From Bradyrhizobium erythrophlei (GTDB lineage: Bacteria; Pseudomonadota; Alphaproteobacteria; Rhizobiales; Xanthobacteraceae), in contig NZ_LT670849.1 in the NCBI RefSeq assembly GCF_900142985.1, forward strand, positions 3,224,001 to 3,288,000: DNA of 64,000 bases. The letters run 5' to 3'. The position numbers and the translations under genes were made by a program. How positions within the stretch are numbered: the stretch's first letter is position 1; every line of letters begins with the position of its first letter. Below are positions 59,219 through 64,000 of the stretch, piece by piece. The notes beneath the pieces are model-generated. The model was not told the DNA's origin, made no database searches, and was given only the letters and a program-made list of their open reading frames with translations.

Positions 59219-60181
59219 ATGCGTAGATTATCGGGGTGGGTGTTCGTTGCGGCCGGCGTGTTGCTGGCAACCGCTGCGCAGGCCGAGAACTGGCCATCGC
59301 ATCTGATCAAGGCGACAATCCCCTTTGGCGCGGGAAGCGCTGCCGATGTCGTGCCGCGCGTCTTCTTCGACCGGCTCTCGGCGCAACTTGGCCAGGCCAT
59401 CGTCGTCGAAAATCGTCCTGGCGCCGGCGGCACCATCGGTACGGCGGTCGTCGTGAAGGCGGAGGCTGACGGTTACAGCATCCTCGCCCAATCCTCGGCG
59501 TTGTCGATTTCGCCCGCGATCTATCCGAAACTACCCTTCGACATTTCCAGGGACCTGTCGTCGGTCCTGATGATCGGGGTTAGCGCCAACGTGATGATCG
59601 TTCCGGTGTCGCGGCCCTGGAAAACCGTGCAGGACTTCATCGCCGACGCCAAGGCTAAGCCCGGCTCGATCTCGTTCGGCTCGGTCGGTGTCGGTAGTGC
59701 GACCCATATCAGCGCGGAGAAGTTTCGCCTCGCGGCCGGGGTCGAAACCACCCATGTGCCTTATCGCGGCGGCGCCGAGGTGATCGCCGATATTCTCGGC
59801 GGCCGGCTCGATTTCTACTTTTGCCCGCTCGCAACCGCGCTGCCGCTGATCAAAGAGGGTCGCGTACACGCGCTCGTGATCTCAACGCCAAAGCGCGCCG
59901 CCGATTTGCCCGACGTGCCGACTCCGGCCGAGGCGGGCCTGAAGAACGCCGAAAGCCTGTTCTGGCTCGGCGTGTTCATGCCTGCAAAAACGCCACGCGA
60001 CGTCATTCAGAAGTTTTATGATGCGGGAACCAGGCTTCTGGCCGATTCCTCGATGCAGGAAAGCCTGACCAAACTCGGCGTTGAACCGTCCCCGATGAAG
60101 CCTGCGGAGATGGATGCGTTCGTGGCGCACGAGATCGCCGAGAATCTAGAGGTAATCAAAGCCGCCGGGATTAAGCCTTAA
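59219..60181 (+). CDS. Bug-family (TctC) solute-binding protein
   Basis: A 320-residue periplasmic receptor. After the signal peptide (ending AAQAEN) come the Bug hallmarks WPSHLIKATIPFGAGSAADV, GQAIVVENRPGAGGTIG and TTHVPYRGGAEVIADILGGR. These bind carboxylates and usually serve TctAB transporters, none of which is in the window. A ribosome-binding GGAG precedes the ATG at 59219. The 3' end lies within a 21-bp tandem duplication. Confidence 0.92.
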   Translation: MRRLSGWVFVAAGVLLATAAQAENWPSHLIKATIPFGAGSAADVVPRVFFDRLSAQLGQAIVVENRPGAGGTIGTAVVVKAEADGYSILAQSSALSISPAIYPKLPFDISRDLSSVLMIGVSANVMIVPVSRPWKTVQDFIADAKAKPGSISFGSVGVGSATHISAEKFRLAAGVETTHVPYRGGAEVIADILGGRLDFYFCPLATALPLIKEGRVHALVISTPKRAADLPDVPTPAEAGLKNAESLFWLGVFMPAKTPRDVIQKFYDAGTRLLADSSMQESLTKLGVEPSPMKPAEMDAFVAHEIAENLEVIKAAGIKP

Positions 60182-60207
60182 GGCTACGGGATTAAGCCTT
60201 AAGGCTG
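60166..60207. repeat. 21-bp tandem duplication across a stop codon
   Basis: Two adjacent copies (60166-60186 and 60187-60207) of a 21-base unit differing only at the last base. Each contains the 12-bp palindrome AGCCTTAAGGCT. The first copy includes the last codons and the TAA stop of the Bug gene. Confidence 0.9.
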
Positions 60208-60319
60208 AGACCGTTGCGTTTCAGGAAGCCCGTTCTACCCATTCGACATTCGACGACCGTCATCAGAGTGAATTATAGATCGGTGTAGACGATCTGTCCT
60301 TGGTGTCGGATACCGCTTT

Positions 60320-61432
60320 ATGAGCGCCCTGTTTTCTCCAATCCGTCTGCGCGACCTTGCGTTGCCCAACCGGATCATGGTCGCGCCGATGTGTCAGTAC
60401 TCGGCGGAAGGCGGCAAGGCGAACGACTGGCATTTCACGCACATCAATAGCCTGGCGCTGTCGGGCGCGGCGATGTTCTGCCTGGAGGCGACGCATGTCG
60501 AGGCGATCGGCCGCATCACGCCGGGTTGCCTTGGGTTGTGGAACGACGCCACAGAATCGGCGCTGCGGCCGATTCTGGCGTCGGTGCGCCGGCACTCGAC
60601 CATCGCGATCGCCATTCAGCTTGCCCATGCAGGCCGCAAGGGATCGAGTCACAAACCCTGGGATGGGGGTCAGCAAATACCGCTCACCGAGGGGGGATGG
60701 CAGACGGTTGGGCCGTCGCCTGTCGCGCACAAGGACGGCGAATTGAAACCGCTCGAACTCGATGCCGTCGGCCTGAAGCGCGTTCGCGACGCCTTCGTCG
60801 AATCGGCGCGGCGTGCCGACCGGCTCGGCATCGATGCCATCGAACTGCATGGCGCGCACGGCTATTTGCTGCACCAGTTCCTTTCACCGATCTCCAACAG
60901 GCGCGAGGACAAGTATGGCGGGTCCTTGCAGAACCGGATGCGGTATCCGCTCGAAGTGTTCGACGCGGTGCGCGCGGTGTTTCCTTCGAAAAAGCCGGTC
61001 GGCATCAAGATCTCCGCAACCGACTGGGTCGACGGCGGGTGGGATCTCGACCAGTCCATTGCCTTCGCCAAGGAATTGAAGAAGCGTAACGTCGACTGGA
61101 TCGACGTCTCGTCCGGCGGGGTGTCGCCGCAGCAGAAGATCCCGCTGTCGCCCGGTTATCAAGTGTCGTTCGCGCAAGCGATCAAGGAAGCGACCGGCGT
61201 GACCACGATGGCGGTCGGCCTGATCACGGAAGCAAACCACGCCGAGGAAATCGTCGCTTCCGGCAAGGCCGATATGGTCGCACTCGCCCGCGGCATGCTT
61301 TACGATCCGCGCTGGGCCTGGCACGCCGCAGCCGAGCTCGGCGGCGAGGTGTTCGCCCCGCCGCAATATTGGCGCTCGCAGCCGTCATCGCACAAGACGC
61401 TGTTCGGCGAAACGACCTTCGGCGTCCGGTAA
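60320..61432 (+). CDS. Old Yellow Enzyme-type NADH:flavin oxidoreductase
   Basis: A 370-residue FMN enzyme of the YqjM/XenA branch. APMCQYSAEGGKANDWHFTH has the thiol-type Cys of this subclass, with LAHAGRKGSSH, ELHGAHGYLLHQFLSPISNR and RYGGS-like KYGGSLQNRMRYPLEV, then VTTMAVGLITEANHAEEIVA and DMVALARGMLYDPRW. It reduces activated C=C bonds with NAD(P)H. Followed 5 bases later by the phosphodiesterase gene. Confidence 0.94.
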   Translation: MSALFSPIRLRDLALPNRIMVAPMCQYSAEGGKANDWHFTHINSLALSGAAMFCLEATHVEAIGRITPGCLGLWNDATESALRPILASVRRHSTIAIAIQLAHAGRKGSSHKPWDGGQQIPLTEGGWQTVGPSPVAHKDGELKPLELDAVGLKRVRDAFVESARRADRLGIDAIELHGAHGYLLHQFLSPISNRREDKYGGSLQNRMRYPLEVFDAVRAVFPSKKPVGIKISATDWVDGGWDLDQSIAFAKELKKRNVDWIDVSSGGVSPQQKIPLSPGYQVSFAQAIKEATGVTTMAVGLITEANHAEEIVASGKADMVALARGMLYDPRWAWHAAAELGGEVFAPPQYWRSQPSSHKTLFGETTFGVR

Positions 61433-61437
61433 AGATC

Positions 61438-62478
61438 GTGCGGGGGCGAAATCGACGATCGATCCTCGGCTGCTTCGCGGCTCTGGCCGTTGCGGGCCTG
61501 ATCGCTGGGCAGGCGAGCGGCGCCGAACAGGCCAGCGGGAGAGAGATGAAGATGCCGGCGTTCGACATCGAAGCCCATCGCGGTGGCCGCGCGCTGTTTC
61601 CGGAAAACACGCTGGTGTCTTTTGCCGGGGCGCTCTCGATGGGCGTCAACACGCTCGAGCTCGATATCGGCGTGACGCGCGACGGCGCGATCGTGGTCTC
61701 CCACGAGCGCGGCCTCAATCCGGACCTCGCCCTCAGCCCCGACGGCAAATACGTTACTGCGCCCGGCACGCCCCTGGTCCAGCTCTCGCTGGCGGAAGTG
61801 AAGCAGTACGACATCGGACAAATCCGTCCCGGCAGCATCTATGCCGCGCAATTTCCCGACCAGCGTGCGGCGCCCGGAACGAAGATGCCGACGTTGAAGG
61901 AGCTGATCGATCTGGTTCGCCGATCCGGCGACGAGAAGGTACGGCTGAACATCGAGACCAAGATCGATCCAAACCACCCCGACGAGTCGCTGCCGCCGGA
62001 TCGCTTTGTTGCGGTGCTGCTCGATCTGTTGCGGGTCGAGAAATTCGAAAGCCGCGTCATGGTGCAGTCGTTCGATTGGCGGACGCTGCAACTGGTGCAG
62101 AAACTCGCGCCGGAAATCCCGACCGTGTATCTGACGGTGCAAGGCGGAAGAGATCCGACGGTTTTCTCCGACAAGGCATCGGAATGGACCGCCGGCTTCA
62201 ATCCGGCCGAGCACGGAAAATCGATTCCGCGCACCATCAAGGCGGCGGGCGGCGTGATCTGGTCGCCCTATCTTCGCGACCTCACGCCGGAAGCGGTCAC
62301 GGAGTGCCATACGCTCGGTCTCAAGGTCGTGGTGTGGACCGCCAACCAGCCTGCCGATATCGCGCGGCTGATCGATATGGGTGTGGACGGAATCATCTCC
62401 GACCGGCCGGATTTGCTGCGCCAGACGGCCGCCGAGAAGGGCATTGCGCTGCCGGCCGCTCACCCTGTGACGCCATAA
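61438..62478 (+). CDS. Glycerophosphodiester phosphodiesterase, exported
   Basis: A 346-residue GDPD-family TIM-barrel enzyme. A GTG at 61438 gives a normal signal peptide (RRSILGCFAALAVAGLIAGQ, cleavage near ASGAEQ). The catalytic His and Glu/Asp lie in FDIEAHRGGRALFPENTLVS and VNTLELDIGVTRDGAIVVSH, and VWTANQPADIARLIDMGVDG closes the barrel. It hydrolyses glycerophosphodiesters to glycerol-3-phosphate and an alcohol. Coupled to the upstream oxidoreductase by spacing only. Confidence 0.9.
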   Translation: MRGRNRRSILGCFAALAVAGLIAGQASGAEQASGREMKMPAFDIEAHRGGRALFPENTLVSFAGALSMGVNTLELDIGVTRDGAIVVSHERGLNPDLALSPDGKYVTAPGTPLVQLSLAEVKQYDIGQIRPGSIYAAQFPDQRAAPGTKMPTLKELIDLVRRSGDEKVRLNIETKIDPNHPDESLPPDRFVAVLLDLLRVEKFESRVMVQSFDWRTLQLVQKLAPEIPTVYLTVQGGRDPTVFSDKASEWTAGFNPAEHGKSIPRTIKAAGGVIWSPYLRDLTPEAVTECHTLGLKVVVWTANQPADIARLIDMGVDGIISDRPDLLRQTAAEKGIALPAAHPVTP

Positions 62479-62495
62479 GGTTTGAGACATCTCGG

Positions 62496-62596
62496 CCTCG
62501 CCCTTCGAGACGACGCTTCGCGTCTCCTCAGGACGAGGTGAAATAGCGTTCCTCATGGTGAGGAGCGCGGCTTCGCGCGTCTCGAACCATCAGGCC
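62496..62596. repeat. CCTCATGGTGAGG-type intergenic repeat
   Basis: Two palindromic blocks: CCTCGCCCTTCGAGACGACG with a matching CGTCTCCTCAGGACGAGG (62496-62538), and CCTCATGGTGAGGAGCGCGG with CGCGTCTCGAACCATCAGGC (62551-62596). The style, with CTCATxxTGAGGAG and CGTCTCGAA, is a very common Bradyrhizobium intergenic repeat as I recall. It separates convergent genes. Confidence 0.7.
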
Positions 62597-62609
62597 ATAG
62601 GTCTGAACC

Positions 62610-63296
62610 TTACATCCCGAACACGGCGACCGCGCGGATCGGCGATGCCGTGCCGCCGCGCCACTTCATCGGCAGGCCGATGAAAGTGAAGGGACCGGCG
62701 CCGAGCAGGGTCTCGAGATGGCACAGGCTTTCGATATGGGTAATGCCGAGTTCGAAACAGGCCTTGTGCACGAGCAGGTTCTCCGGACCTTCCGGTCCCG
62801 GCCGCATCGAATCGATGCCGAAATGCACCACGCCTTTTTGCGCGAGCCACTCGGTCGCCTTCACGTTGACGCCGGAATTCTCCGTCGCATATTCCTTGCG
62901 CGGAAACGTCCGCTCGTGATGGCCGGTACAAAGCAGCACCGTGCCGCCTTTCGGCACCGGATGGCCTGATTTCTCGACCGCCGCTTCGAGATCGGCCGGC
63001 GTGATCTCGGCGCGGGGTGCGATGTGGCGCAGGTCGATGCAGATACCCGGCACGATGCAGTTCTCGAGCGGATATTGATCGATCCCCTCGCCGCGCTTGT
63101 CGAAATGCAGGGGCGCGTCGATATGGGTGCCGCCATGGTCGGGCATGGCGAAGTACATCGATGCAAGCCCGTGCACCTTGCCGCCGTCGGCAAAGGATTC
63201 TTCGTGAGTCTTCCACATGCCGTGAATGATGGCGGAATGGCCGGGATAGTTCGGGGTGCGATGGTAAAGCTCGCGGCTGAGATCGACGATCTTCAC
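62610..63296 (-). CDS. Cyclase-family metal hydrolase (kynurenine-formamidase-like)
   Basis: A 228-residue protein with the Cyclase-family metal motif PDHGGTHIDAPLHF (HxGTHxDxP), ending ITHIESLCHLETLLGAGPFT and FIGLPMKWRGGTASPIRAVA. Members include kynurenine formamidases, isatin hydrolases and related enzymes. Together with the partial Bug receptor upstream it probably forms a catabolic operon. Confidence 0.9.
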   Translation of the reverse strand: MKIVDLSRELYHRTPNYPGHSAIIHGMWKTHEESFADGGKVHGLASMYFAMPDHGGTHIDAPLHFDKRGEGIDQYPLENCIVPGICIDLRHIAPRAEITPADLEAAVEKSGHPVPKGGTVLLCTGHHERTFPRKEYATENSGVNVKATEWLAQKGVVHFGIDSMRPGPEGPENLLVHKACFELGITHIESLCHLETLLGAGPFTFIGLPMKWRGGTASPIRAVAVFGM

Positions 63297-63321
63297 GAAG
63301 GGTCCTTTCTTGCTCTTGTTG

Positions 63322-64000
63322 TCACACCGGCTTGATGCCGGCTTTGGCGATGACGTCGTGCCATTTCGGCACCTCCGTCACGATGCGCTGGCGCAAGCCG
63401 TCCGAGCCGTTGGCGATGACTTCGAAACCGTTGATGCGCAACTGCTCGACAATTTCCGGCTTCTTCATGACCTCGACCGACTTCGCCGACAATCGCGCAA
63501 CGATATCCGGCGGCGTCTTGGCCGGCGCCAGGAAGGCCTGAAACGTGTCGGCAATGAAATCCGTGTAGCCGAGTTCGATCATGGTCGGGACGTCAGGCAG
63601 ATCGACCCAGCGCCGGGCGCCTGTGACCGCAAGCGCCTTGATCGAACCGTTTTCGATATAGGGAATGGCGGGCGGCAGCGCGGTCACCGCAAGCTGGGTC
63701 GTGCCGCCGAGCAGCGCCTGGATCGCGGGGCCCGCGGCGGAAAACGGCACATGGGTGATCTCGATGCCGCCGACAATCTTGAGCAGTTCGCCGGAGAGAT
63801 GCGGCGTGGTGCCGGCACCCGGGCTCGCATAGTTGAACGCATCGGGCTTTGCCTTGACGCGCGCGATCAGCTCCGCAATCGAATTGATGCCGAGCTTGGG
63901 ATCGATCATGATCGCGTTGGGTGAGGTGCCGAGTTCGGCGATCGGCGCGAAATCCTTGAAGGGATCGTACGGGACCGTGGCGTAGAGGCTGGGATTGACG
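63322..64000 (-). CDS. Bug-family (TctC) solute-binding protein (partial)
   Basis: The C-terminal 225 residues of a second Bug receptor; the N-terminus lies beyond the right edge. The frame is open to base 64000 (VNPSLYATVPYDPFKDFAPI), and then shows SPGAGTTPHLSGELLKIVGG, THVPFSAAGPAIQALLGGTT and the C-terminal LRQRIVTEVPKWHDVIAKAG. It lies 25 bases upstream of the cyclase gene, so the operon would couple uptake and hydrolysis of one compound. Confidence 0.92.
   Translation of the reverse strand, partial: VNPSLYATVPYDPFKDFAPIAELGTSPNAIMIDPKLGINSIAELIARVKAKPDAFNYASPGAGTTPHLSGELLKIVGGIEITHVPFSAAGPAIQALLGGTTQLAVTALPPAIPYIENGSIKALAVTGARRWVDLPDVPTMIELGYTDFIADTFQAFLAPAKTPPDIVARLSAKSVEVMKKPEIVEQLRINGFEVIANGSDGLRQRIVTEVPKWHDVIAKAGIKPV

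Overview
The window is chromosomal DNA from an alphaproteobacterium of the Bradyrhizobium/Rhodopseudomonas type (Nitrobacteraceae). The evidence is high GC, alphaproteobacterial gene order (lysC-ptsP-prfA-prmC-DUF4167; secA divergent from a PpiC-type isomerase and argJ; aroK-aroB beside xerD), a GcrA cell-cycle regulator, cobaltochelatase CobS/CobT, PHB genes with PhaR, and several families of intergenic palindromic repeats. No rRNA, tRNA, CRISPR array, prophage or intact insertion sequence was seen. Family assignments were made by reading motifs, not by database search.

Layout. 1-6.5 kb: start of a probable antiporter, NTF2-like protein, DUF1345 protein, farnesyl-diphosphate synthase, MtgA, ribosomal protein L32, two uncharacterised proteins and a GGDEF/EAL protein. 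6.7-11.4 kb: 2-oxoglutarate oxygenase, alpha/beta hydrolase and a three-gene ABC importer. 11.5-14.5 kb: phaR, phaA and phaB. 14.6-17.8 kb: a frameshifted DMT transporter, a DUF985 cupin, gloB and a methyltransferase. 17.8-25 kb: DUF4167, prmC, prfA, ptsP and lysC, all on the minus strand. 25.2-31.7 kb: PH-domain protein, ubiG, two EamA transporters, then DUF1178, nitrilase-like hydrolase, grxC, comF, gcrA and a small probable DNA-binding protein. 31.7-36.6 kb: methyltransferase and orphan TadE/TadG-type pilus genes interleaved with mutT and a decayed second mutT 3' end. 36.6-42.3 kb: argJ, a peptidyl-prolyl isomerase and secA. 42.4-49 kb: a Tat-exported ThDP enzyme with its own cytochrome c, an L,D-transpeptidase lipoprotein, accA, xerD and a 48-residue membrane protein. 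49.2-54.5 kb: aroK, aroB, a CorC/HlyC protein, bolA, a J-domain protein and a DedA protein. 54.7-64 kb: cobS-GNAT-cobT, esterase-like protein, Bug solute receptor, Old Yellow Enzyme, glycerophosphodiesterase, cyclase and a second, partial Bug receptor.

Most of this is core metabolism: PHB storage, peptidoglycan, translation termination, nitrogen-PTS, aromatic amino acids, cobalamin and Sec export. Accessory character is concentrated in the oxygenase/ABC cluster, the Tad block, the ThDP/cytochrome pair and the final 5 kb.

The most unusual structure is not a gene. Six composite elements of about 165-170 bp lie at five loci. Each is two CTAG-bounded hairpins joined by a 12-14 nt AT-rich linker. 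Stem sequences differ between copies while pairing is preserved, and the two hairpins of one element tend to share the same core motif. Two genes (the EAL protein and aroB) take their stop codon from the element's terminal CTAG. Four other palindromic repeat families are also present.
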